64,000 nucleotides of DNA from Euleptes europaea (lineage: Eukaryota; Chordata; Lepidosauria; Squamata; Sphaerodactylidae). The notes below the pieces were generated by a model. It was not told where the DNA came from. It was given only the letters and a program-made list of their open reading frames with translations, and ran no database searches. The stretch spans positions 118,046,872 through 118,110,871 of the forward strand of contig NC_079312.1 of the NCBI RefSeq assembly GCF_029931775.1. Reading direction: 5' to 3'. Both the position numbers and the translations under genes were made by a program. Numbering within the stretch: position 1 is the first letter of the stretch; each line of letters begins with the position of its first letter. Positions 1 to 10,260 of this stretch are shown in pieces.

Positions 1-75
1 GGGTATCTCCATGTGGTAATTGTGAAAATTAAGGGGAAGAGAACCTAGTACTGATACAGTTGTTTTGACATGACT

Positions 76-297
76 TTTTTAATTTACTTCATTTATACCC
101 TGCCATTCTCCCCGATGGGTACCCAAAGCAGCTTACGTTGTTCTCCTCTCATCCATTTTATCCTTACAACAACCCTGTGAGGTAGGTTATGCTGAGATTG
201 TGTGACTTGCCCAAAGTCACTCAGCAAACTTACATGGCAGCGTGGGGATTCGAACCTGGTCCTCCTAGTCAGAAACTCTAACCACTAAGACACATAC
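76..297 (-). repeat. tRNA-derived SINE (family B), reverse orientation
   Basis: Read on the minus strand, the 5' end is tRNA-like with a B-box-like GGTTCGAATCC (about 245-257) and the 3' part carries the 'aaggcggg(t)ataaat' type tail seen in reptile SINEs (here 'tttataccctgcc' on the + strand). A second copy lies at 18,510-18,730 and a tail fragment at 53,040-53,130. Family name not recalled with certainty. Confidence 0.6.
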
Positions 298-383
298 TCT
301 TGTCTCAATCTCTGTCCTTTCCCTCTTCCTTTACTAACTTAGGTTGATGTCTTCTATGTGAATTCTTAACCCAGGCCTTGGGA

Positions 384-715
384 TACAATTGCCAGCTGCA
401 GGTTGGGAAATACCTGGAGATTTGGGGGGGGGGTGGAGCATGAGGAGGGTGGGGTTTGGGGAAGGGAGGGACTTCCATGCCATAGAGTCCAATTGCCAAA
501 GCGGCCATTTGCTCCAGGGAAAGTGATCTCTGTCGCCTGGAGATCAGTTGTAATAGCGGGAGATCTCCAGCTACCACTTGGAGGTTAAACACATAAACCA
601 ATCAGCACAGAGCCTGAGTGCTGATTGGCTTATGTGTTTAGCTTATGTGTTTAGTTTATTGTCTCAGCATATGGTTTGGTTTGGTATTGTTACCACCTAG
701 AGGTTGGCAACCCTA
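384..715 (-). mobile_element. hAT-type MITE, copy 1, interrupted by a 100-bp segment
   Basis: This is the most diverged of seven copies of a roughly 200-bp element with ends TAGGGTTGCC...GGCAACCCTA. The body is 384-586. The terminal part (TACCACCTAGAGGTTGGC...) reappears at 690-715 after an inserted or duplicated stretch that contains a 23-nt inverted repeat. Flanks CCTTGGGA and CTTGGAGA resemble an eroded 8-bp target duplication. Confidence 0.65.
586..640. repeat. 23-nt inverted repeat with 9-nt loop
   Basis: Arms 586-608 and 618-640 are complementary with a single mismatch and would form a strong hairpin. The right arm's last 13 bases are repeated directly at 641-653. The hairpin sits inside the segment that interrupts the MITE at 384-715, between two copies of a TACCAC..GAGGTT motif. 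Confidence 0.8.
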
Positions 716-716
716 C

Positions 717-2016
717 TTGGAGAGGACTAGGGTGATGTGTGTGAACAAGAGCATCATCACATCAGCGCTTCAAAGCAGTGAAGAAAATAGGACAGCTCGC
801 ACATTCCTCTTCCTATCCTACAACTTGCCTTTCCCTGGACATACGCAGGATATTAATATTTTACTAAACAAACACATTATTCCATTTCCAAAGCATTGTG
901 TTCTCCTCTTGGTCTCAGGTGTGTGATTTCCAGCAACAAGCAAAGCAGGTTAACTTGCTTCCATAATGGAGAATGATGAGTCAGCAGCACCTGACAAAGA
1001 TGCTGATGGTGTTAACAAGGAGGCAGGGAGAATTGGCAGCTGAGATTTCAGGGCTGCCTATCCCTCCTCCCCTCCCAGTTTCTTTGTGCCTTTCCGCATC
1101 TGGGCTTACATGTTATTATTTTCTCCAGTAGGTCCAATAAACCTAATTTCTCCCCCCCCCCAAGATTTAGAAGGCGTTATCCCCGATTATATATCCAGGA
1201 GAGGCAATTTGTGCTTAACTCCGTATCCAATTTACCCCTGACAGGAACTCTCCTGGCAGTTCCAGCTCTTTAAAGCACAGGAGTAAATCGGATTATTTTT
1301 ACTGGCAAGGAGGACTTGTCTGAGCAAGATGCACCCCTCGGAGGCCCTTTATGCTTGCCTCAGCTCTTTTTAGAGTCATTGGCACAAGTCTGTTGCCTCT
1401 CCTCCCCTCCCACCCCCGCCATGATAGGCAGGGGGATGTTGTTTCATTGCTGCCTGCACTCCTGCTAGGTAGTTTTATCTCCACCTTAGCAAATAAATGT
1501 CTAGAGTCTGACGGGCCAGCAATACCCTTATGAAGGCTATTCATATGATGGGTCAGGAGACTACAGACAGCTAGTCTAAGCTTTAGACCTGCAACATCAA
1601 GCACCTTTCTTCTTATTCCATTCCTGTCAGCTGCAGTGGCCGGGGACGGTGTGGCCATGGCAGCGCCACGGTGCCTCCAATGAGGTTTTGCCACTGCAGC
1701 GGGGGGTGGGGGTGGGGAAGGGCTATTTTTAAGTAAAAATTAGGAAAAGGGGGGGAAAGCCCCATTGAAAACAGCAATAATGTACCAAAAAAATGGTGGC
1801 GCAGCACCACTCCTGGGCTGGAAGGGGTTAGGAAGCTGCCTAACGGCGGGAGGCCAAGCCAGCATCTGCAGGCTATGCTCCCACTGCAGTCCAGGGGGCT
1901 GGCATCCATGCCAGTTTAGACAACATAAGTGGCATGGACGCTGGATAGGGGTCACACTGATTCCTAACCAATTCACCCCACCCCCAGGAATGCAGCCTTC
2001 ATTTTGAGGAGATGAT
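717..2016. other. Intergenic stretch, no gene seen
   Basis: No splice-bounded or conserved coding segment is recognisable. About 1,640-2,000 is GC-richer and looks like an unclassified old repeat. Short open frames on both strands have no recognisable protein content. Confidence 0.5.
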
Positions 2017-2320
2017 GAAGAAGAGTTGGTTTGTATTCGCCGAATTTCTCTACCACTTAAGGGAGACTCAAACCGGCTTACAATCACCTTCCCTTCCCAC
2101 AATAGACACCCTGTGAAGTAGGTAGGGCTGTGAGAGCTCTAACAGAGCTGTAACTTGCCCAAGGTCACCCAGCTGGCTTTGTGTATAGGAGTGGGGACAC
2201 AAATCCAGTTCTCCAGATTAGCCTCTGCTGCTCATGTAGAGGAGTAAGGAATCAAACCCGGTTCTCCAGATCAGAGTCCACGATCCAAACCACCGCTCTT
2301 AACCACTACGCCATGCTGGC
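2017..2320 (-). repeat. tRNA-derived SINE (family A), reverse orientation
   Basis: On the minus strand it starts with a tRNA-like head (GTAGTGGTTAAGAGCGGTGG, an A-box region, then a B-box-like GTTTGATTCC) and ends in a (TTC)n-rich tail, seen here as 'gaagaagagttgg' at the left. Same family as 12,296-12,651, 40,591-40,895 and 61,803-62,094. Confidence 0.75.
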
Positions 2321-2376
2321 ATTAGTGGCTCAGTATCTAAAAGGTGATAATGTACATGGGCTTTTGAGATTAACAG

Positions 2377-2381
<5 letters not shown>

Positions 2382-2409
<28 letters not shown>
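2382..2409. repeat. (GT)n microsatellite
   Basis: An uninterrupted run of GT dinucleotides, about 13-14 repeats. Confidence 0.95.
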
Positions 2410-2410
<1 letters not shown>

Positions 2411-2782
2411 AGAACTGAGATTGTACAAGAAGCTCAAGTGCACAAAGAATCATGCTAGCAAACCTAACATGTTGAATCCAGTAGTTTTGTGCTGATGGGA
2501 CACCATTCAGAGCCTTGTCATATGAAGACATATTTCAACTAGAAAATAAAAAATAAAAAAATAGCAGGACAAAGTGGGCAGATATTGGGCAAAGGTATTG
2601 CTCAACTGTAGCCCAAGGGCAAGACTCCTGTTGCGTAGGCTGGATGTGTTAAGATCTACAATGCATTCATCTTCTGCTTGCTAAGGTGAATTACCTGTTA
2701 TAAACGCACATTAACAACACAAACCTATAGAAATTTCTATCGAGTGTTTCCCTCCCAAGAAACTAAGGGATTTGTAATGATG

Positions 2783-3244
2783 ATTCTGTGAACTTAGGCA
2801 GATCATGAGAGGGAGGACAGGAAGGGTTGCGTCAGAGTTTGGCTGTCATGGGCCTTTCTTACATGCCCCAGGGTAATGCTAATCACCATTTTGGGGTCAG
2901 GAATCAATTTTCCTCCAGACCAGATTCTATGACCTTAGGCAGATCATGAGAGGGAGGGCATCTTGGCCATCTTATGGGCATGGAGTAAGGGTCACTGGGG
3001 GTGTGGGGGGGAGGTAGTTGTAAAATTCCTGCATTGTGCAGGGGGTTTGACTAGATGATCCTGGTGGTCCCTTCCAACTCTATGATTCTATGAGATTGGC
3101 CAGGGATCCTGGAGGGCTTTTTTGCCATTTTCTGGGAATGGAGTAGGGGATCCCTGGGGGTGGGGAGATAGTTGTGAATTTCCTACGTTGTTCAGGGGGT
3201 TGGACTAGATGACCCTGGTGGTCCCTTCCAACTCTATGATTCCC
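2783..3244 (+). repeat. CR1-like LINE 3' ends in tandem
   Basis: The stretch ends twice with the CR1-style 3' terminus: GGTTGGACTAGATGACC then CTTCCAACTCTATGATTC. One ends near 3,096 and one near 3,244. The module 'ccttaggcagatcatgagag' also appears twice (about 2,793 and 2,933). It reads as two or three partial copies of one LINE 3' tail head to tail. No ORF remains. Confidence 0.75.
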
Positions 3245-3509
3245 TAATATGAAATAGAGTCCTAAGCAGAGTTATACCCTTCTAAGTCCACTGAAATCAG
3301 TAGGATTAGAAATGTGTAACTCTGCTTAGGAAAGCACCGTTAATGAAGATGGTGCAAATCTGTTCTGTAACAAAGTCCACCCTCAACTTGCAAGGCTCCC
3401 TGGGAATAAGGCATAGTAGTTAAGCATTCACTTCGGATAGCAGTAAATAAAGGTATTGCTCAACCCATCCTCCTCCTATACTAGATGAAAGGATCATTTT
3501 GCACTGAAG

Positions 3510-4685
3510 TACCATATTTTTCGCTCCATAAGACACACTTTTTTCCTCCTCAAAAGTGAGGGGAAATGTCTGTGCGTCTTATGGAGCGAATGTGTGTGAA
3601 TCCGGCCCCCGGGGAGAAGGGCAAAGCTGCGAGAGGCCCTGGGAGCCACGGCCGACCCCCGGCCGCGGCAGACCAGCGCAGAGCCGGCGCGCCCCAGGAG
3701 CTGGCTAGGAAGCCGCCAGCCAGCTGGGTGGCGGGAGGCCCCTCCCAGCAGCCGCCCAGCGCAGCGGGAGCCCACGCGCCCCGGGAGCCGGCTTTAAAGC
3801 CGCCAGCCAGCAGCTGCAGAGCAGTTTAAACCCCCACCGCCCCCCTTCCCGGAAGTCCCGGGAAGGGGGGCGGTGGGTCTTTAAACTGCTCCGCACTGCC
3901 ATCCCAGACAGCGCAGAGCAGTTTAAAGACCCCCCCGCCGGGCTTCCAGGGAGTCCCTAGAAGCCGGGCCGGGGGGGGTCTTGAAAGTGCTCTGCGCTGC
4001 CTGGGATGACAGCACGGAGGAGTTTAAAGACCCCCCCGCGCCGAGCTTCCAGGGAGTCCCTAGAAGCCGGGCGGGGGGGGGGGTCTTGAAAGTGCTCTGC
4101 GCTGCCTGGGATGGCAGCGTGGAGGAGTTTAAAGACCCCCCCCCGGCCGAGCTTCCAGGGAGTCCCTAGAAGCCGGGGGGGTCTTGAAAGTGCTCTGCAC
4201 TGCCTGGGATGGCAGCGCGGAGGAGTATAAAGACACCCCCCCCGCCGGGCTTCCAGGGAGTCCCTAGAAGCCGGGCGGAGGGGGGGGTCTTGAAAGTGCT
4301 CTGCGCTGCCTGGGATGGCAGCGCGGAGGAGTATAAAGACACCCCCCCCCCCCGCCGGGCTTCCAGGGAGTCCCTAGAAGCCGGGCGGAGGGGGGGGTCT
4401 TGAAAGTGCTCTGCGCTGCCTGGGATGGCAGCGCGGAGGAGTTTAAAGACCCCCAGCCGAGCTTCCAGGGAGTCCCTAGAAGCCGGGCGGGGGGGTGGTC
4501 TTGAAAGTGCTCTGTGCTGCCTGGGATGGCAGTGCGGAGGAGTTTAAAGAACACCCCCCCCCCCCCGCCGGGCTTCCAGGGGCAGTACACCATTTGATTC
4601 AGAATATATTTTTTCTTGTTTTCCTCCTCTAAAATCTAGGTGAGTCTTATGGTCAGGTGCGTCTTAACGAGTGAAAAATACGGTA
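3510..4685. mobile_element. TIR-bounded DNA element containing a minisatellite
   Basis: The ends are inverted: TACCATATTTTTCGCTCC at the left and the reverse complement of TACCGTATTTTTCACTCG at the right. A second inverted copy of the end motif (GTGCGTCTTATGGAGCGAA) lies at about 3,571-3,590. The interior is very GC-rich and consists mainly of a tandem array. I see no convincing target duplication and did not assign a superfamily. Confidence 0.65.
3905..4590. repeat. GC-rich minisatellite, about seven units of 98-111 bp
   Basis: The marker CTTCCAGGGAGTCCCTAG recurs at 3943, 4046, 4152, 4250, 4360 and 4462, with a shortened last copy at 4573. Each unit has this short imperfect palindrome, a C-run, a G-run, GTCTTGAAAGTGCTCTG and CTGGGATGGCAGC. 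Length differences between units come mostly from the C and G runs. Confidence 0.9.
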
Positions 4686-5692
4686 TACTGCACATGAGAG
4701 GGGGTAACATCTCCAAAGAGAAAGTAGCAGATCGCTAAGGAATGTGCCATAAACACAGAGAGGAAGTAGTCACTCAGAACTCTCAACAGAGAACAAAGGA
4801 GCATTTCAGAATATGTAGTCAGCACAAAGATCTCTCACTCGAAATGTCTTCGAAACTTTCCCCTGGAGAGAAATAAATGATGAAGTCCCTGTGCATTTCC
4901 CCAGTGCCGATCACTTTCCACCATGCGCACTGCTGTGGCACCAAACTGATATCCGCCACTCAGCACCTTGAGCTACAACCTTGGGTCCTGCTCTGGAACT
5001 GTACCACCGATTGCTGTTTCTGACATGATTTGGGCCCTTGCCTTTGTATGTGGATTTTTACAATTTTTATTCAATTTATACCTGCAGGTTCATAGTAACA
5101 GATCCATCACTTTACTGGCCTGACCGAGAACTTCTGGCTCCGTCCCTCCAAAGAGTAATTTCTCTCTCTTTTTTCTTCTTCTTTTTCTGAGGAAAAGAAA
5201 AAAAAAAATCACCCGGCAACAGGGAGGCTCATCACTCTGGCAAAATCCCACGATCATTCCTCTGAGTCAATTTGCATCTGAAAAGTGAGCTTCCTTCCAT
5301 TGCCTGAATGGCTTTGAGTCCGTCACAGAGAGGTCCCTTAAAGATCAGCGCCTGGGAACGGGCGCAGTGAACCTGTATATTCCTTTAGTCTTACGGGCCA
5401 GCACCACTCCTACCATATGATGGAACAGGGACTACACTGGAAGGTATAATGAACTGTTCATGGGCATTTCCTTCATGGCACTGCTCCGCAGAGGAGCGCA
5501 ATGGCTTCCTCTCCCTTGCAATTGCACTGGCATACATATCCAACTGGCATGAAGCCAGCGGCAGCGGAAAGGCTGCAGATTTCCGAGTCCTGGAAATCAC
5601 AAACTAGAATTGTAGGATACAAATGGCCACAGTGGAAGCCAAGCAGGCTGCAAGCAACTGGACACAATCCAGAGTTCATTAAGTGAGCCTAA
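4686..5692. other. Intergenic stretch, no gene seen
   Basis: Mixed composition with a short polypyrimidine/polypurine patch near 5,160-5,210. Nothing recognisable as coding or RNA gene. Confidence 0.5.
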
Positions 5693-5700
5693 TGGTGACT

Positions 5701-5896
5701 TAGGGTGGCCATCCTCCAGGTACTAGCTGGAGATCTCCTGCTATTACAAGTGATCTCCAGCCAATAGAAATCAGTTCACCTGGAGAAAATGGCTGCTTTG
5801 GCAATTGAATTATATGGCATTGAAGTCCCTCCCTGCCCTCCTCAGGCTCCGCCCCCAAACCTCCCACCACTGGCGAAGAGGGACCTGGCAACCCTA
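5701..5896 (+). mobile_element. hAT-type MITE, copy 2
   Basis: Element with ends TAGGGTGGCC and GGCAACCCTA, flanked by a perfect 8-bp duplication TGGTGACT (5693-5700 and 5897-5904). TIR type and 8-bp duplication are the marks of the hAT superfamily. Confidence 0.9.
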
Positions 5897-5904
5897 TGGT
5901 GACT

Positions 5905-6736
5905 TCTTATGCTATGTTTTGCATTCAGGTAGTGATATCCAGTAAAAGACACACATCGGTAATGATTTAAAACTGATGCACATGAATAAATAATATTTTT
6001 TTAATAAAAATGAATAAAATACGTATGTTGTTAAAATAAATACGTAAAACACAAGTGAGACAGATCAGGAGCTTGCTTGCATTTATTTTAAAGCCAAACC
6101 TGGGAGATTATACACCTTGCACATTTCACAATTGCCTTACTTTTAGCCTAATCCTTTTTGCTGAATAGTTTGAAATAAATTAGCACCTCATAACGTACAG
6201 CTACAATGAATGTAAGATGAAGATGAATAAAAATCATTTTTCTGAATTCTTCGAAGAGAATGTTTATGCAAGTTGTTGCAGCAAATTTAAAAGTCTGAAA
6301 CCAATATTAAAAATTAGAATAGTAATGGCACCTTGAGTTTTGTTTCCTCAAATAGGCACCTTGTGAACTTACTACATCTGAATTGGGGACCTTGGTTTTG
6401 ACTCTAAAAGTTTTCTTTTAAAAAGTAATGGCATAAATGCTCATATGTTTTAACAAACGATGCACTGTTGTTTTTTTTAAGTACTCCTGCCACAAACAGT
6501 GACTGCTGCAGGGCCATCCTAACTGTCTTTGTAGTAGCAAAATTTCAGACATTACCTTACTTTAAAGACTAGCAACATTTATTTCAGCACGAACTTTTGT
6601 CTATCATTCCATCCTGCTTTAGATTTGATGTTTATTCTACTTGGCTGTGGTTGGTTGGAAGTGTGATGGAATCTTGTTTTACATCACCCTCTCTTTGTAA
6701 CAGTTGCCACAGCTCTTGGCGAGTATTTAACTTTTA
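5905..6736. other. AT-rich intergenic stretch, no gene seen
   Basis: AT-rich unique-looking DNA; no coding or RNA signal found. Confidence 0.5.
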
Positions 6737-6810
6737 GGCATCTGAGGAAGTGTGCTCTGACTCATGAAAGCTGAGGCTGAAGTCTTTAAGGTGCTCCTGG
6801 ACTCCTGTGT
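6737..6810 (+). repeat. Reptilian repeat tail fragment (CTTTAAGGTGCTCCTGGACTC type)
   Basis: Contains 'ctgaggaagtgtgctctgac...catgaaagct...ctttaaggtgctcctggactcc', a wording shared with the fragments at 16,637-16,706 and 41,385-41,498 (both reverse). Class not identified. Confidence 0.5.
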
Positions 6811-6833
6811 AATAATGAACTTCAATGGACAGA

Positions 6834-7132
6834 AGTAAAGGTAAAGGTCCCCTGCACAACCACCGGGTCATTCCTGACCCATGGGGTGACATCACATCTC
6901 AACTTTTACTAGGCAGCCTTTGTTTACAGAGTGGTTTGCCAGTGCCTTCCTCAGTCATCTTCCCTTTACCTCCAGCAAGCTGGGTCCTCATTTTACCGAC
7001 CTCGGAAGGATGGAAGGCTGAGTCAACCTTGAGCTGGCTACCTGAAACTAACTTCCATCGGGATCGAACTCAGGTCATGAGCAGAGCTTGGACTGCAGTA
7101 CTGCAGCATACCACTCTGTGCCACGGGGCTCT
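6834..7132 (-). repeat. tRNA-derived SINE (family D), reverse orientation
   Basis: On the minus strand the head reads GAGCCCCGTGGCACAGAGTG with a B-box-like GAGTTCGATCCCGATGG, typical of a tRNA-derived promoter. The body ends with GACCTTTACCTTTACTT. The open frame that crosses it is a by-product of the SINE. Confidence 0.75.
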
Positions 7133-7329
7133 CTCAATTGACTTACAGGTAAGCAACTCTGCTTATCCTTCTTGTTGTCCTTTGCACAGCGTCAGTCATC
7201 AGGGCTACTGCTGTAAATAATTCTTGTTTTTAAGGTTGAATCCTGCATTCCTGGAAGATCAGAACATTCCTCCCAGAAGTCTGGCAGAGTTACTAAACTC
7301 CACCATGCCTTTGTTGAATCAGTGATACA

Positions 7330-7540
7330 TAGGGGTACCAGCCTCTCTAGGTACTAGCTGGAGATCTCCTGCTATTACAACTGATCTCCAGCCGATAAAG
7401 ATCAGTTACCCTGGAGAAAATGGCTGCCTTGGCAATTGGACTCTATGGCATTGAAGTCCGTCCCCTCCCCAAACCCTGCCCTCCTCAGGCTCTGCCCCAA
7501 AAACCTCCCACCGGTGGCAAAGAGAGACCTGGCAACCCTA
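7330..7540 (+). mobile_element. hAT-type MITE, copy 3
   Basis: TAGGGG...CAACCCTA element with a perfect 8-bp duplication GTGATACA on both sides (7322-7329 and 7541-7548). Confidence 0.9.
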
Positions 7541-7548
7541 GTGATACA

Positions 7549-8737
7549 TTCACCAAAGAAGAAACCAGGTTTTCAATGTCTTCCTGCTTTACTTGACTGA
7601 ACATTATCTTTAAATACCTGCATTTTTACGAATGTGAACAACTATGCATGTGCAATATCTCATATCCCATTCTATGGTGCAGCTCTGGTGTCTGAAATTA
7701 GCATGGGCAACAAATGCACAACAATGGGTATTTGAGTCCATATAACCTAGAAATCAAATTTTGCTGCCATAAATAGGTACTCAGAGTCATACAACACTCC
7801 AACCTCAAGATTCTGACACATTTAGAACTCCATAATCCAGTATATTGTAGCAAATCTGTACGGTTCAGTTCCAAAGGAAGCTCCAGCATTAGATAAACCT
7901 TCCATGCTCATCCATAGCCAGTATACAGTATACAAAACAGGTAATGTCTAGTATCTGTACAGGTACAGTTGAAGAGATTGTGCCCACTGAAGTATCAACT
8001 CTGAAAGACATCTGGCTGCCCCTTCCCAAATTTACTACTCCCTCTACACTGCCCACCCGTGCGTGTGCTCCAATGAGAGAATGGGGGGTGGGGAGGGGAG
8101 TCCTGTGAGACTCCTGACCCCAAATTTCATGAGACACTCCTTCGTCCCTGCTCTCAGGCCCCTCTGTGTTCCCATCAACCCCACCCCATGAGACAGATCT
8201 TACTTCAATAGAATCCATTATGTCCCTTTTCTTTGGTCTGCTTTTCAGTGAATGACTTGGTTCGGCCTGGGAAGCGCAGCCCCGTTGCGGCTAAAAGGGA
8301 GCGTTGGCTGCTCAGCACAGGAAAGAATTAACGCTAAGTGACTGTGCCTTTGTGAGCCCAAGGATTCACAGCCTGTTGAGAATGCATGGGAACGGCTGCA
8401 GATTACAACAGGGCGCAGGCGAAAGAAAAATAAAACCTCTCAAAACAAACATCGACTTTAAATCAGTGTTAACCAGACAGGCAGCCCCTAGAATGCAAGT
8501 TTGGAAACAGGGGCCCCAACACCGTCTCTTTATGAATTCTTTGAAAGCCTTGTCAGTGTTGGACAAAGGCAAGTTTGCAAGGGATGTTGCCATGTGTCAG
8601 GTGCAGCAGCTAAGAAGGGGGAAGTGGAGGGAAATACAGTCTCTGTGGAGAGATGCACTGTTTTGGTCTCTTCGCCTCTCAGAGGCTTCGGCCTATAATC
8701 CATTCTACAGCTATATGCCTCTTGCACGATATTATAT
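7549..8737. other. Intergenic stretch, no supported gene
   Basis: Holds a 145-codon open frame (8304-8741, +) with no recognisable domain, no splice context and an end that runs into a transposon boundary. Nothing else stands out. Confidence 0.5.
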
Positions 8738-8745
8738 TTAAACAG

Positions 8746-8954
8746 TAGGGTTGCCAACCTCCAAGTGCAAGCTGGAGATCTCCTGCTATTAAAACTGATC
8801 TCCAGCCGAAAGAGATCAGTTCGCCTGGATAAAATGGCTGCTTTGGCAATTGGACTCTATGGCATTGACATTCCTCCCCTCCCCAAACCCCGCCCTCCTC
8901 TGACTCCGCCCCAAAAATATCCAGGTATTTCCCAACCCGGAGCTGGCAACGCTT
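8746..8954 (+). mobile_element. hAT-type MITE, copy 4
   Basis: TAGGGTTGCC start and AACGCTT end, flanked by a perfect 8-bp duplication TTAAACAG (8738-8745 and 8955-8962). Confidence 0.9.
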
Positions 8955-8978
8955 TTAAACAGGGACAAACTACATGTG

Positions 8979-9040
8979 ATGATTCCATGTAAGTAGGATG
9001 ATTCCATGTAAGTAGGATGATTCCATGTAAGTAGGATGAC
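8979..9040. repeat. 19-bp tandem repeat, three units plus degenerate ends
   Basis: GATGATTCCATGTAAGTAG is repeated three times, then a changed unit GATGACTACGTGTGATGATTCC follows. It lies in the short gap between MITE copies 4 and 5. Confidence 0.9.
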
Positions 9041-9099
9041 TACGTGTGATGATTCCACCCACCAGGGAGGGAGGCTGATTTGGATTGGGACCATGGAAC

Positions 9100-9323
9100 T
9101 AGGGTTGCCAGCTCCGGGTTGGGAAATACCTGGAAATTTGGGGGGGGGGAGAGCCTGAGGAGGGCAGAGTTTGGGGAGAGGAGGGACTTCAATAGGTTAT
9201 AACACAATAGGTTATACACCTTCCCAAACAGCCGTTTTCTCCAGGCAAAGTGAACTCTGTTGCCTGGAGATTAGTTGTAATAGCGGGAGACCTCCAGCCA
9301 CCACCTGGAGGTTGGTAACCCTT
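9100..9323 (-). mobile_element. hAT-type MITE, copy 5
   Basis: Reverse-orientation copy (TAGGGTTGCCAGCTCC start, GGTAACCCTT end) with a perfect 8-bp duplication CATGGAAC (9092-9099 and 9324-9331). Confidence 0.9.
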
Positions 9324-9331
9324 CATGGAAC

Positions 9332-9944
9332 TGGGGAAGAAGAAGAAATTTCAGGGCTTAACTATACATAATGCTATTAATGGAGCTAATAGCATTTTCT
9401 TTTCTTGAGAAATCAGGCACGCAAGGGTCACAAATTGTATGAGGACAGTGGTGCAAGGGGAGAGAGAAACTTACACTTTTCTCCATGCACCTCACCCCAT
9501 CTAAAACTACAGCCTGAGGAAGCTGTAATTTGCCCCACTGGAAAAAACACAGGGGACACTTATCAATGTCTGTATGTTTACCCAAATAAGGACAAACAGT
9601 AGCTCCACAGGGACTTTTCAGCTCAGGAAACAACATATGGAAGTCATACCCCCCCCAACTCCCTGATGCCCTACTCCCAATCTGAATTTGGCCCCCGTGT
9701 GCCTGATTTTTCAAGAAAAGAAAATACCAGGAATCTAGTGGAGGCCTGCAATCTTCTTGCACCACATCCCCCCATTATAAATGCCCCCCCCAGCAGTTTT
9801 AAGCTCCAGTAGTTAAAAAAAGATGGGGTTGTTGTTAAGGAAATCATAAGGAGGCTGAAGTTGGTTCCTTATTCCCAGTTCGTTCCCTATTCCCAGTTCC
9901 TTATTCACATTTCCTAGTTCCTGAATGATTTTGAGGACATTTCA
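9332..9944. other. Intergenic stretch, no gene seen
   Basis: Contains a short degenerate tandem of 'gttccttattcccagttc' around 9,858-9,922. No coding signal. Confidence 0.5.
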
Positions 9945-10260
9945 AAAGCTCTGCACCCCAAGATATGGATTGGACCACCACATATCATACACCCCCACAT
10001 TCAGGGACTGTGCCCTTCAAGATGGCGCATGCTGGGTCCTGGTCCAAAGTCCGGTTCTTGTGCCAGCGGCTCCCAAGTGGGGTGACCCAGGACAGATGCC
10101 TATACAGACACTGCACCCCAAAATAATCTTTGGACCACCCCAAATGATACATCCCCACACTCCAGAGAGTGTCCCCTCCAAGAAGACATACAGCGGTGCC
10201 CAGTCAAAGTGCCTGGTACAAAGTGCCCGGTACAGCGGTGCCCGGTACAAAGAGTAGCCA
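9945..10260. repeat. Two-copy direct repeat of about 158 bp, unclassified
   Basis: 'ctctgcaccccaagatatgg..ttggaccacc' at about 9,949 recurs as 'cactgcaccccaaaataatc..ttggaccacc' near 10,107. After the second copy comes a short array of GGTACAAAGTGCC / GCGGTGCCCGGTACA motifs (about 10,193-10,250). Probably a piece of an unrecognised repeat family. Confidence 0.6.

Noticed and set aside
1299-2102. Overlapping 98-131 codon frames upstream
   Set aside because: Low-complexity Pro/Ser-rich translations with no shared frame or motif; more likely old repeat DNA.
3905-4590. CRISPR-like array appearance of regular repeats
   Set aside because: Units are contiguous tandem repeats with no unique spacers, in a vertebrate nuclear context; it is a minisatellite.
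8304-8741. 145-codon open frame on the + strand
   Set aside because: No recognisable domain, composition like random translation, no splice or promoter context, and its end touches a MITE boundary.
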